Origin: a virus
Length of the DNA: 29,889 nucleotides
Reading direction: 5' to 3' (one strand)
IMG/VR virus record: IMGVR_UViG_3300025674_000248
Location: 1 to 29,889 of that record
Shown here: in pieces, positions 7,109 through 14,228 of the stretch
Layout of the letters: each line of letters begins with the position of its first letter
Numbering within the stretch: position 1 is the first letter of the stretch
Notes under the pieces: model-generated
Databases searched by the model: none
Told to the model about the DNA's origin: nothing
The model's input: only the letters and a program-made list of their open reading frames with translations
Position numbers and translations under genes: made by a program

Positions 7109-9293
7109 CCACTTACAGGTTAATTCGTTTTTTCGTGGTAACGTCAATGAGATAGGGTTTAATAACGAAACGTACAAGTCATTCAATTACCCTATCATGT
7201 GGGTACAGGATGGCACGGAAACGATCTCTGACAAAGATGCGGTTATTAGTTTTGAGATTCTTTTATTAGACATAGAATTTCCCGATCATAAAACACAGCA
7301 GGAGATTCTATCTGACATGAGGGAGGTGGCGTTAGACCTTGCCTCTTACCTGTACGACATCAACAAAACTGCGGACTTTGAATTTACCATAGACAGAAAT
7401 ATCAGCTTACAACCGTTTAAGGAAACCTACGAAGATAATCTAACCGGATGGTTAATAACTGTACCGATTAGGCAGACGTTTGTTTATGATCGCTGCCAGA
7501 TACCATTAAGCGGTGCAACTGGAACTGGAGAGAGTAATGTTACTATTTATGATACAGATGGTGTTACGATATTGACTACTGTTCCTTGTGGTGGCAGATA
7601 TACGGTATCTGCATCTGGACCATGTTTGGATGCTACTGCTGTTTTGAAAAATACTGACGATACTGTTTTGTCAAGCACGGACATTCCAAGCGGCACAAGT
7701 GCGGATATTCAAGCACCGGATGCTTCGTGGACATTAGAGAACACGTTGGCAACTGAAATAGATACAGGGAGTATTCCAAGCGGCGATAGTGATGTAATTG
7801 TTGCACCAAACGAAACTATCAATGTTGTAGATCAAAACGATGTATTGCAGCAGACATTAACCTTTCCTGTTTACGAGAACCAACAAATAGACATAAGCAC
7901 TTATTGTGATGATGCTACTGCTGTTTTGAAAAATACGGATGGCACTACACTAAGTACAACGAATATACCAAGCGGAACAAGCGATGACATCATTGCGCCA
8001 GATGCAACTTGGGAACTTCAAAATACTGACGGCACACAACTTTCAACTGGTGGCATCGCAAGCGGTAGCAATGACACCATTATTGCACCAGATTCGACAT
8101 TCAGCATTAACGGCACACAAGTGGCCACAATACCAAGCGGAGATAGCGATTCGATTCAGGTTAGAAAAGAATCGGGCAGCGATCAAATAGGCAGCTTGCA
8201 AGGGCAGCATTGGAGGGTTGATGATAGTGTGATTACCTTAAAAGATACTGCTAACAATACGCTATCCACTACGAATGTTCCTGCTACTGAAACGCAAGAT
8301 ATTACTGCCCCAGATGGAACGGTAAACGTAAACAAATCTGATAGCACTTTAATTAGTGCACAAACCGTACTATCAAATGGTACTACTAATTACAACGTGG
8401 CTGATAGTACGGCGGTGCTAAAAGATACGGCAGGGGTAACATTAAGCACAACGTCAATTAAAGCAACGGATAGCGAAGATATTACAGCACCTGATGCTAA
8501 TGTAGAAAACAGCGATGCGAGTTATGCAGATACGATTGAAAGCGGTAGCACGTTGGTTGTGCCTGACTCTGATATAAACGTTAATAGTTCGTTGGAAGGT
8601 ACGGTTGTCAGCATCAAAACGATTGACATAAATTTAACGGATGGGGCAAGCACGGTAACGCCAACGTCTGTATCTGTAAGCGGCAATGTGGTAGATATTG
8701 AAGTGCCTGCTGCTTCTGCTCCAGTTGGTGCTACGCTGATGAAAACAGGACAAACTACTTCGTATAGAACTGGCGATGATGGGGATTTGGAGGCAGGCAG
8801 AGCAACGGACTTTTTAACTTTAGCAAGCAATAACCCCTTTGGTAATACAGATAGATTTACGGATGAATTAGGGGGTACGGCTTATACCAATGATATAGTA
8901 ATTGATTGGAGTACGTTTGATGGTTCGACTGTTTTGGGGTGGCGAAAAGCTACTAATGGAACTAATATAAACTGGAACAATGCGATTGATGGGGCTTTAT
9001 TAGTAAGTATTGGAACATTTACAAGCGGATGGAAATTGCCTAATTTTCAAGAAATGTCAAGTTTATATAATGCTGAAAATAATATGTTTGGCAATAGTGG
9101 TCCGTCCCCTTGGACAAGCGTAATTGCAAGCGGTAGCTTATGGACATCCACCACCCCTTATAGCAGCACGGCAACAGCGTTACGTTTGAATGTTGGATTA
9201 GGAGACTTTTCCAGATCGGGAAAGACCACGTCATCACTACATTTTTATATGCCCTGCCGAATTTTCACAGTAACAGGAACAACTTTATCATAA
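7059..9293 (+). CDS. Tail-completion-like protein fused to repeat fibre and lectin-like tip
   Basis: A 744-residue three-part protein. Residues 1 to about 145 look like a neck or tail-completion protein (helix YNQIITVLNDFATNH, strands YPIMWVQDG and AVISFEILLLDIEF, helix EVALDLASYLYDI, strand GWLITVPIRQTF). Residues about 160-555 consist of Ser/Thr/Asp-rich repeats with the recurring pieces TAVLKNTDGT and IPSGTSxDIxAPDA. Residues about 560-744 form a DUF1566/C-type-lectin-like domain (TGQTTSY, DDGDLEAGR, NPFGNTDRFTDELGG, DIVIDW, LWTSTTP, YMPCRIFT). The tip is duplicated in the gene at 9528. The fusion suggests a fibre attached at the neck or portal end that binds the cell surface or a glycan. 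No active site is visible. Confidence 0.7.
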   Translation: MRTYNQIITVLNDFATNHLQVNSFFRGNVNEIGFNNETYKSFNYPIMWVQDGTETISDKDAVISFEILLLDIEFPDHKTQQEILSDMREVALDLASYLYDINKTADFEFTIDRNISLQPFKETYEDNLTGWLITVPIRQTFVYDRCQIPLSGATGTGESNVTIYDTDGVTILTTVPCGGRYTVSASGPCLDATAVLKNTDDTVLSSTDIPSGTSADIQAPDASWTLENTLATEIDTGSIPSGDSDVIVAPNETINVVDQNDVLQQTLTFPVYENQQIDISTYCDDATAVLKNTDGTTLSTTNIPSGTSDDIIAPDATWELQNTDGTQLSTGGIASGSNDTIIAPDSTFSINGTQVATIPSGDSDSIQVRKESGSDQIGSLQGQHWRVDDSVITLKDTANNTLSTTNVPATETQDITAPDGTVNVNKSDSTLISAQTVLSNGTTNYNVADSTAVLKDTAGVTLSTTSIKATDSEDITAPDANVENSDASYADTIESGSTLVVPDSDINVNSSLEGTVVSIKTIDINLTDGASTVTPTSVSVSGNVVDIEVPAASAPVGATLMKTGQTTSYRTGDDGDLEAGRATDFLTLASNNPFGNTDRFTDELGGTAYTNDIVIDWSTFDGSTVLGWRKATNGTNINWNNAIDGALLVSIGTFTSGWKLPNFQEMSSLYNAENNMFGNSGPSPWTSVIASGSLWTSTTPYSSTATALRLNVGLGDFSRSGKTTSSLHFYMPCRIFTVTGTTLS
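7629..8580 (+). repeat. Degenerate fibre repeats inside the neck-fibre gene
   Basis: Imperfect repeats are visible in both DNA and protein. The block beginning GATGCTACTGCTGTTTTGAA occurs at 7630 and again near 7911. A related version (ACGGCGGTGCTAAAAGATAC) lies near 8410. The peptide pattern I-x-SG-x-S-x-x-I-x-APD recurs about eight times with changing residues between. Such repeats usually form a beta-rich shaft and can expand or contract by recombination. Confidence 0.7.
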
Positions 9294-9294
9294 T

Positions 9295-9528
9295 ATGAAA
9301 TACAAATTTGAACAATTCAAAGTAGAGATAGTAAACCCAACGGTAACGGTTGACATGAATACCATTCGGGATAAAGCTATTGACAAACTTTTGAGCGTAG
9401 ATATTATATTAACAACCAACACGGCTTCCTTTGGTGTAACTGCTGAAGATATGCCATACAACCCAACGTGGGAGGATGACATGGTTGCGGCAATGGTAAG
9501 TAATTGGCTTGTGCAATTTGAAGTATAA
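9295..9528 (+). CDS. Small partner protein A of the lectin-like fibre cassette
   Basis: A 77-residue protein starting one base after the fibre stop codon. It reads VEIVNPTVTVDMNTIRDKAI near the start and ends PTWEDDMVAAMVSNWLVQFEV. The protein encoded at 10142 has the same pattern (TIINPEIEV, GTWEDEDVQVSIINY). The two small genes each follow a lectin-like gene, so they look like products of one duplication. Role unknown: an assembly chaperone for the fibre or a second structural subunit are both possible. The stop codon overlaps the next ATG by one base (TAATG). Confidence 0.65.
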   Translation: MKYKFEQFKVEIVNPTVTVDMNTIRDKAIDKLLSVDIILTTNTASFGVTAEDMPYNPTWEDDMVAAMVSNWLVQFEV

Positions 9529-10145
9529 TGGCGGTTACGATAAAAATAAATCCATGCCCTGAAAGGTATAACTCTGCTAACCCTTACAAGACTGGACAAA
9601 CCACATCGTATGTAAGCAACGATGATGGCGATTTAGAACGTGGCAGAGGTTCGGACTTTACCACGCTTGACTTTAACAATCCATTCGGAAACACCAATAG
9701 ATTCACCGACACGTTGGGCGGTCAGACGTATGCGAATGATATTGTTATTGATTGGGCGACTACTAACTATATAGCGGAAACAGTTATCGGTTGGTATCGG
9801 GTAGTTCAGGGTGGTGCAGGAGTTAATTGGTCAACGGCAATGAGCGGACAACCGTACACGGTGGGGAGTTATAATGATTGGTACATACCTAATGAAAGGG
9901 AACTAACTACTATTATAAACTTAGGGTTAACAGAGGTGTTGAATTATTCGCCTTTTTCTCTTAACTCTACCACTTCAGGGAATGGTATATGGACATCTAC
10001 CACAAACGCCGGAAACACGGTTAATGCGTACAGGGTTGTGCTTCAATCTTCTGTTTTTCCTAACATGAGCGCACAGCCAAAAGTAACAGCTTCATTGAAC
10101 TACATTCTTCTACGTTACTTCACCTTTTCAGAATTAGGACTATGA
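9528..10145 (+). CDS. Second lectin-like (DUF1566-type) tip protein
   Basis: This 205-residue protein is a paralogue of the C-terminal third of the gene at 7059. Shared pieces occur in the same order: TGQTTSY, DDGDLERGR, NPFGNTNRFTDTLGG, NDIVIDWAT, GWYRV, VNWSTAMSG, and a Trp-Thr-Ser-Thr block (IWTSTTN). It lacks the repeat shaft and neck domain and has only about 20 residues before the domain. The fold is the one used by phage receptor-binding and variable proteins. It is translationally coupled to the genes on both sides. It is a likely surface-exposed adhesin with the target unknown. Confidence 0.68.
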   Translation: MAVTIKINPCPERYNSANPYKTGQTTSYVSNDDGDLERGRGSDFTTLDFNNPFGNTNRFTDTLGGQTYANDIVIDWATTNYIAETVIGWYRVVQGGAGVNWSTAMSGQPYTVGSYNDWYIPNERELTTIINLGLTEVLNYSPFSLNSTTSGNGIWTSTTNAGNTVNAYRVVLQSSVFPNMSAQPKVTASLNYILLRYFTFSELGL

Positions 10146-10384
10146 TACCAATTAACAATACATTTGAAGTTGACACCCATCCTGGCGTTACGATCATTAA
10201 CCCCGAAATCGAGGTAATTCAAACCATTGACAAACCACAGGATAAAGTATTTATTCCTTGTGTCATTATCCATGCGCCAAACATTAAAATATATCACATA
10301 TTATCGCCACAGCCGTACGTCAATGGAACGTGGGAGGATGAGGACGTACAGGTTTCTATAATAAATTACTTTACGGAATTATGA
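10142..10384 (+). CDS. Small partner protein B of the lectin-like fibre cassette
   Basis: An 80-residue protein starting on an ATGA overlap with the second tip gene. It carries TIINPEIEV near the N-terminus and YVNGTWEDEDVQVSIINYF at the C-terminus, the same two signatures as the 77-residue protein at 9295. The middle is divergent (KVFIPCVIIHAPNIKIYHIL). The pairing of each tip gene with one such small gene argues that the two products work together. Function is not known to me. Confidence 0.62.
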   Translation: MIPINNTFEVDTHPGVTIINPEIEVIQTIDKPQDKVFIPCVIIHAPNIKIYHILSPQPYVNGTWEDEDVQVSIINYFTEL

Positions 10385-10548
10385 AAGATCACCCTGAATT
10401 TTTAGGCCTACCGGCTGCCGTTGTTGGCGCGGCAGCAAAGTATATGGAATGGCTATCTGATGTTGGCCAAATAATTGCAATATGGCTCGGCTGCGGTGTT
10501 GCCTTTGTTACGCTTATCATCAAGATTAAACAGCTACGAAAAAAATGA
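10381..10548 (+). CDS. Small single-span membrane protein, holin-like candidate
   Basis: A 55-residue frame starts on an ATGA overlap with the upstream gene and ends on an ATGA overlap with the next, so it fits the operon exactly. The sequence has a short polar start (MKDHPEFLGLP), an Ala-rich helix, then one clear membrane span (about 30-47: IIAIWLGCGVAFVTLII) and a basic tail (KIKQLRKK). Size, single span, charged C-terminus and place just before lysis genes suggest a holin or antiholin. Confidence that it is a real gene is higher than confidence in its role. Confidence 0.6.
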   Translation: MKDHPEFLGLPAAVVGAAAKYMEWLSDVGQIIAIWLGCGVAFVTLIIKIKQLRKK

Positions 10549-10751
10549 GTAACATATACGATTTTGTTGGCGGCAGAAAGATGTTTGTTGCGTACTTACT
10601 GTTCGTACTTTCAGGGGCTTTGTGGTTTTTTAACAGAGAAATAACAGCAGATCAGTTGTTTCGATTTTGGGAGTTCATTACATTAACTCTCGTAATAGGC
10701 AATGTTGCCTCTAAATTTAGCGAAAATGCTAAAAGAAATCAGCCGGAATAG
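10545..10751 (+). CDS. Small two-span membrane protein, putative holin
   Basis: A 68-residue protein with two hydrophobic segments, about 14-28 (FVAYLLFVLSGALWF) and about 41-57 (FWEFITLTLVIGNVA), separated by a short polar turn (NREITADQLFR). The C-terminus is charged (KFSENAKRNQPE). Two spans and small size fit a holin that would form the membrane lesion releasing the amidase encoded downstream. It is coupled to the upstream single-span protein, and the two could act as a pair. Some phage holins look quite different, so this rests on topology and position only. Confidence 0.55.
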   Translation: MSNIYDFVGGRKMFVAYLLFVLSGALWFFNREITADQLFRFWEFITLTLVIGNVASKFSENAKRNQPE

Positions 10752-11592
10752 CCACATCTTTGAGAAGAAATGTAGCAGTGCTTACAATACTCAAAAGGTC
10801 ATGCTGCTGTCTGATCTTCATTGGGATAACCCAAAATGTGATCGGGAACTTTTACGCACACACCTTGAACTGGCAAAAGCCGAAGGGGCAAGAATCCATT
10901 TGAACGGTGATACGTTTTGCTTGATGCAGGGAAAGTATGATCCACGCAAGAGCAAAGAATCAATTAGACCAGAGCATAACGTCAATAACTATTTGGATGC
11001 AATCATTGAAGATGCGGCTAACTGGTTCTCACCGTATGCAGAATATATTGATGTTGTGGGGTACGGAAACCACGAAACGAATATCATTAAACGTCAGGAA
11101 ACCGATCCCCTTCAGAGGTTCGTTGACAGGCTTAATTTAGTTGCCAAACCTGAAAGTCCGGTAATGACTGGCGGTTATGGTGGTTGGTATTGTATTAGAT
11201 TTTGTTGGGGCGAAAAAACAACTGCGATTTATAAACTTAAATACTTTCACGGCTCCGGTGGTGGTGGAATAGTAACGCGTGGCGAGATCAATCTTACAAG
11301 GGCATTGCAGATGTTCGGTGGTTTCGATTGTTTTACCATGGGCCATATCCACGAGAATAAAGAAACCGTATTTACCAGGGAGGCATTTGATGCTAAAAAA
11401 TGCAGGAGTACATATAAAGATATTCTTTTACTTGTAACCGGAACGTATAAAGAAGAATACGATGAGGGATATATGGGTTGGCACGTTGAGCGTGGCGCAC
11501 CGGCCAAACCGTTGGGGGGTCGTATGCTTGAAATCAACGCACACAGGACAAGGGTTGCAATTAACGTAACAGCTAAATCTTACAGATTATGA
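10726..11592 (+). CDS. Calcineurin-like metallophosphoesterase
   Basis: With the start at ATG 10726 (26-base overlap with the upstream gene) the product has 288 residues. ATG 10801 is a possible later start but lies only five codons before the first metal motif. All metallophosphoesterase motifs are present in order: Asp30-x-His32 (LLSDLHWD), Gly61-Asp62 (LNGDTF), Gly-Asn-His-Glu 114-117 (YGNHET), His175 (YFHGSG) and Gly-His-x-His 206-209 (MGHIHE). The enzyme should hydrolyse a phosphomonoester or phosphodiester using two metal ions, but the substrate cannot be read from sequence. Its place between holin-like and amidase genes is odd. A role in DNA ends, nucleotide signals or the envelope is possible. 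Confidence 0.85.
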   Translation: MLKEISRNSHIFEKKCSSAYNTQKVMLLSDLHWDNPKCDRELLRTHLELAKAEGARIHLNGDTFCLMQGKYDPRKSKESIRPEHNVNNYLDAIIEDAANWFSPYAEYIDVVGYGNHETNIIKRQETDPLQRFVDRLNLVAKPESPVMTGGYGGWYCIRFCWGEKTTAIYKLKYFHGSGGGGIVTRGEINLTRALQMFGGFDCFTMGHIHENKETVFTREAFDAKKCRSTYKDILLLVTGTYKEEYDEGYMGWHVERGAPAKPLGGRMLEINAHRTRVAINVTAKSYRL

Positions 11593-12017
11593 ACTACAAA
11601 TACTTCATCGTTCATTGTGCTGCAACAAAACCAAGCATGGATATAGATTGGACTTGGATTGATAGGGTACACAAAAAAAGAGGATGGTCGGGAATAGGCT
11701 ATAATTTCTTTATCAAAAGGGATGGCACTATTCAGGAGGGGCGACCGTTGGGAACGGTGGGCGCACACACGATAGGAAGGAACCATGATGGTATCGGGGT
11801 ATGCTTTGCCGGAGGCATAGACGAGAATGGAAAGGGTGAAGATAACGTAACGGTGGATCAGATGCGGTCTATCCTATCTTTATTTGAACAGATGAAAGAG
11901 AAATATCCTGGACTTCGGATAGGCGGCCACAGAGATTTTAACAGAACCGGATGTCCGAACTTATCCATTCAGGACTATGCGAGAAAACACGGAATAAAGG
12001 AGGAAGATATATGGTAA
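11589..12017 (+). CDS. Endolysin: N-acetylmuramoyl-L-alanine amidase (T7 lysozyme type)
   Basis: A 142-residue single-domain amidase that cleaves the bond between muramic acid and the stem peptide of peptidoglycan at lysis. Likely zinc ligands are His9 (FIVHCAAT), His114 (IGGHRDFN) and Cys122 (TGCPN). Tyr38 (GIGYNFFI) corresponds to the conserved Tyr of the T7 enzyme. The position of the T7 catalytic Lys appears to be Thr120 here. There is no signal peptide, so release through a holin is expected. ATGA overlap with the phosphoesterase gene. Confidence 0.9.
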   Translation: MNYKYFIVHCAATKPSMDIDWTWIDRVHKKRGWSGIGYNFFIKRDGTIQEGRPLGTVGAHTIGRNHDGIGVCFAGGIDENGKGEDNVTVDQMRSILSLFEQMKEKYPGLRIGGHRDFNRTGCPNLSIQDYARKHGIKEEDIW

Positions 12018-12313
12018 GCTACAAGGCTGCATTAAACGCGTTACAAGCCGTTATTATCTTCGTGGTGGTATTCTATATCTTTAATAACGAAAGATCGCAC
12101 AGAAGCGAATTAAAGGCCATGAAAAGAGAAGTGGAGTTCTATCGTTCTGCCGCTATTGGATTGGAGGTTGAGGTTGATCGATTAAGGGAAAACGTAAAAC
12201 AAAGGGATAAACTATTAAACCAAGTGCATGAAAACATTGAAAGCAATCGGCTTGTTATTCGCCATGCTGACGCTCGGCAACTTGACAGCCTCATCACAGT
12301 CTATCTCCGGTGA
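12011..12313 (+). CDS. Inner-membrane spanin-like protein (Rz-like)
   Basis: I choose ATG 12011 because a strong Shine-Dalgarno (AAAGGAGG, about 7 bases before it) points to it. The 100-residue product has one N-terminal membrane span (about 9-24: ALQAVIIFVVVFYIF) followed by a long coiled coil (ELKAMKREVEFYRSAA, LEVEVDRLRENVKQRDK). This is the layout of Rz-type inner-membrane spanins. The start overlaps the end of the amidase gene, and an overlapping second gene begins inside it in another frame, as for lambda Rz/Rz1. Confidence 0.65.
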   Translation: MVSYKAALNALQAVIIFVVVFYIFNNERSHRSELKAMKREVEFYRSAAIGLEVEVDRLRENVKQRDKLLNQVHENIESNRLVIRHADARQLDSLITVYLR

Positions 12314-12581
12314 TACGGTATGTATCAAACGTGATCGCGCTATAAGGTGCGTAGAGTGTCTAATGAACAAACCTCTGAAAGATTCGGTCATTACCCTTCA
12401 GGGGTTGCAGATTAGAGATTTATCCGAAGGTTTACAAAAGCAAACAAGGGCAACTGAATTAACACAGATAGCCCTTGAAAGTGAGCAGGAGTTACACGCT
12501 ATAACCAAAAGAAAAAGATGGTGGTGGTTAGGTGGTGGGTTACTTGGTGGAGTTATTGTCGGTGTGGCTATACGCAACTAA
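12228..12581 (+). CDS. Overlapping spanin-partner-like protein with signal peptide and C-terminal membrane span
   Basis: A 117-residue protein whose first 86 bases overlap the Rz-like gene in another frame. It begins with a signal peptide (MKTLKAIGLLFAMLTLGNL, then ASSQS). There is no lipobox cysteine at the expected place, so it is not a classical Rz1 lipoprotein. A polar middle with Cys32, Cys41 and Cys44 leads to a helical segment and then a Trp/Gly-rich span (WWWLGGGLLGGVIVGVA). Signal peptide plus second hydrophobic anchor could still bridge the envelope together with the Rz-like protein. It is the last gene before the terminator at 12644. Confidence 0.6.
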   Translation: MKTLKAIGLLFAMLTLGNLTASSQSISGDTVCIKRDRAIRCVECLMNKPLKDSVITLQGLQIRDLSEGLQKQTRATELTQIALESEQELHAITKRKRWWWLGGGLLGGVIVGVAIRN

Positions 12582-12842
12582 ACTGCGTCTATCCCTTAGT
12601 TAATGCGCCAATGAAGGTCAGTTATTTATTTATTCCGCCATTACTTGCCAATTTAGAGAGTATTGGCGAGTTTTTTTGATAGGCGCACTAACCATATACC
12701 TCCCCTTGTCGCCAATCACTTTTCCCAAAAGTCTTGTTTATTCATATCTTTTAGGTAAGGTTCAACCTGACATTTACTACAATTTTGTAAGGTCATAGCC
12801 TGACGATTTATTTATCTTTTATTTGTACGTGTTTTTCTGATT
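12582..12842 (+). other. Convergent intergenic region rich in inverted repeats
   Basis: No gene is visible between the end of the plus-strand lysis genes and the end of the minus-strand operon. The region holds the terminator at 12644. A longer-range pairing encloses it: TTAG/TGCGCC (12596-12599, 12604-12609) with GGCGCACTAA (12682-12691). Further right are a palindrome AGGTTCAACCT (12758-12768) and an adjacent dyad TGAC/TTAC with GTAA/GTCA (12768-12795). I see no clear intrinsic terminator for the minus-strand operon. Confidence 0.5.
12644..12677 (+). terminator. Intrinsic terminator of the late/lysis operon
   Basis: CTTGCCAAT (12644-12652) pairs with ATTGGCGAG (12662-12670) through nine pairs including one G-T. 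The loop is TTAGAGAGT and the stem is followed by seven Ts (12671-12677). It is the first strong terminator downstream of the element at 4059, so a single transcript of about 8.6 kb is possible. Confidence 0.85.
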
Positions 12843-13133
12843 TTATAACCGTTCATCTTGTAATTGATAACCGTTAATGACATCGCGCAGTTTGCTGATC
12901 TCATCGCGCTGACGTTCATTCTCTATCCTTAGATTTACCTTTTCCTGTTCCAGTTCTTTCAGGTAGTCGAACAAAAGGTTGCTGTGTTCACGGTGTACTC
13001 TTTCCAGTTCAGCTTCTAAAGCAACTGCACGTTCCAAAGGCATATCTGCCTCCGCTACTCGGTAGGTCATTAGATTGCCGCGCCAACAAGCGTAATAATT
13101 AGATAGGCTGCTGATGATTTGATTGATGTTCAT
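12843..13133 (-). CDS. Small coiled-coil protein at the end of the early operon
   Basis: A 96-residue protein with a short N-terminal region containing YACWRGN. It then has one long charged coiled coil (about 32-88: LERAVALEAELERVHREH, LKELEQEKVNLRIENERQ, ISKLRDVING). I do not recognise the family. It is separated from the upstream gene by 31 bases and has its own possible -7 element at 13149-13156. Its start region (AAACTAAACACC just before ATG) belongs to a recurring initiation motif in this operon. Oligomerisation through the coiled coil is likely. Confidence 0.6.
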   Translation of the reverse strand: MNINQIISSLSNYYACWRGNLMTYRVAEADMPLERAVALEAELERVHREHSNLLFDYLKELEQEKVNLRIENERQRDEISKLRDVINGYQLQDERL

Positions 13134-13148
13134 GGTGTTTAGTTTTTA

Positions 13149-13156
13149 CAAATATA
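13149..13156 (-). promoter_or_regulatory. Possible -7 element for the last minus-strand gene
   Basis: TATATTTG on the minus strand matches TAnnTTTG exactly and ends 16 bases before the ATG at 13133. No TTTG or TTG is found at the usual distance upstream, so it is only a candidate. Confidence 0.35.
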
Positions 13157-13164
13157 CAAATAAT

Positions 13165-13830
13165 TTATATTCCCCGACGTTCCATTTCGTCAGTCAACAC
13201 TTTTATCATGTCGTCATCTGTGAACATCCGGCTAAGGAACTGGCCTCTTAGATTAAGAATTTCCGCATCGGTGAAGTATTCCAGATTTTCCTGAATGTAT
13301 TTACAAAGCGTTTCGTAACCTTCCTGTTTTTTGGCTTCACGGTTTCTAATTTCTTCTTTCTTTTCTTCTTCTATGGATTCCTTCAAAACGTCCGATACCG
13401 TTTTCCCATAGTAAACAGAATTTTCATCAGTACATTTTGCATCCAAATAGTTTACTCTTTTGTCTTTATACTGGCTGTTCTCTTTGATTATGGCTTGTTC
13501 AAGTGCTTCGTACTTCTTATCTAAATACTCTCCCCACCATGTGCCCAAAGTGGCTGAATCTAACTTGCCGTAGGCTTTACCGAATCGTCCTGCGTGAATC
13601 ATCTTACAGAACACAATCAGATCCTCTGGGCTTTCACCGTCGAACATTTCGGTAATTGATCCGACAAACAAGGCTATGGATTCTTCTTCCGCCATTGTGG
13701 CAAGTCTTTTGAACATTAGTGCATGAAGCATCTTTTTAGTTGCTTTCATTCCCTCTCTTTGCACTACCGAACTAATTTTTTCGGCTTGCATTAACTTGGC
13801 TAATGCGTTGTTTTGTTTTACGATTTCCAT
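13165..13830 (-). CDS. Early-operon protein of unknown function
   Basis: A 221-residue, largely helical protein. The central block (ALMFKRLATMAEEE, then DLIVFCKMIHAGRFGKAYGK, SATLGTWWGEYLDKKYEALE) looks globular and conserved. It is followed by a strongly charged helix (LKESIEEEKKEEIRNREAKK). I recall similar sequences near replication genes of Bacteroidetes mobile elements but cannot name a function. The ATG overlaps the upstream stop (TAATG), placing it in the same transcript as the DnaA-like gene, so a replication accessory role is plausible but unproven. Confidence 0.65.
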   Translation of the reverse strand: MEIVKQNNALAKLMQAEKISSVVQREGMKATKKMLHALMFKRLATMAEEESIALFVGSITEMFDGESPEDLIVFCKMIHAGRFGKAYGKLDSATLGTWWGEYLDKKYEALEQAIIKENSQYKDKRVNYLDAKCTDENSVYYGKTVSDVLKESIEEEKKEEIRNREAKKQEGYETLCKYIQENLEYFTDAEILNLRGQFLSRMFTDDDMIKVLTDEMERRGI

Positions 13831-14228
13831 TAGTCTAATAATTCGTCAATGTTTGTCTTGCGTTTTACTGTGTTCCTTGCTTGGTTCACTACCGAGTTAA
13901 ACCGTGAGTTAACCATGCAGACCTCCCAATTCTCTTTTAGCCATTTGTCTTGATAGGCTATTTGAATAAATACTTTTGTAGCTTCGATAACATCTGATTG
14001 CTTGTTCGAGTTCTTTATCTCAAAATCCATCTTTTTAAGTAATTGCTTGGCGCATCCTGCGTCTTTGGCTGTCCAGTAATATGTCAGGTCATTTGACATG
14101 CAAAAGTCCTCCCAAGCCTTTCTAAAATCGTTTACCCTTGATTCTGATTTAGACCGCTTGCGAATCTCTTTGTCAATATCAGATCGCATTCGTTTCAGTT
14201 GTTCGATAGTAAGTTGGTGGTAGTCCAT
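13830..14228 (-). CDS. Early-operon protein, possible replication accessory factor
   Basis: A 132-residue helical protein. It starts MDYHQLTIEQLKRMRSDIDK, has a basic linker, then TYYWTAKDAGCAKQLLKKMDF and a C-terminal block DKWLKENWEVCMVNSRFNSV. The WTAKDAGxAKQLLKK pattern recurs in small Bacteroidetes phage proteins found near replication genes, though I cannot assign a biochemical role. It overlaps the DnaA-domain gene by 50 bases and is coupled to the next gene by a one-base overlap. Confidence 0.65.
   Translation of the reverse strand: MDYHQLTIEQLKRMRSDIDKEIRKRSKSESRVNDFRKAWEDFCMSNDLTYYWTAKDAGCAKQLLKKMDFEIKNSNKQSDVIEATKVFIQIAYQDKWLKENWEVCMVNSRFNSVVNQARNTVKRKTNIDELLD

Noticed and set aside
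7984-8190. A 68-codon frame inside the repeat fibre
   Set aside because: It overlaps the repeats in another frame, and repetitive DNA keeps several frames open by chance.
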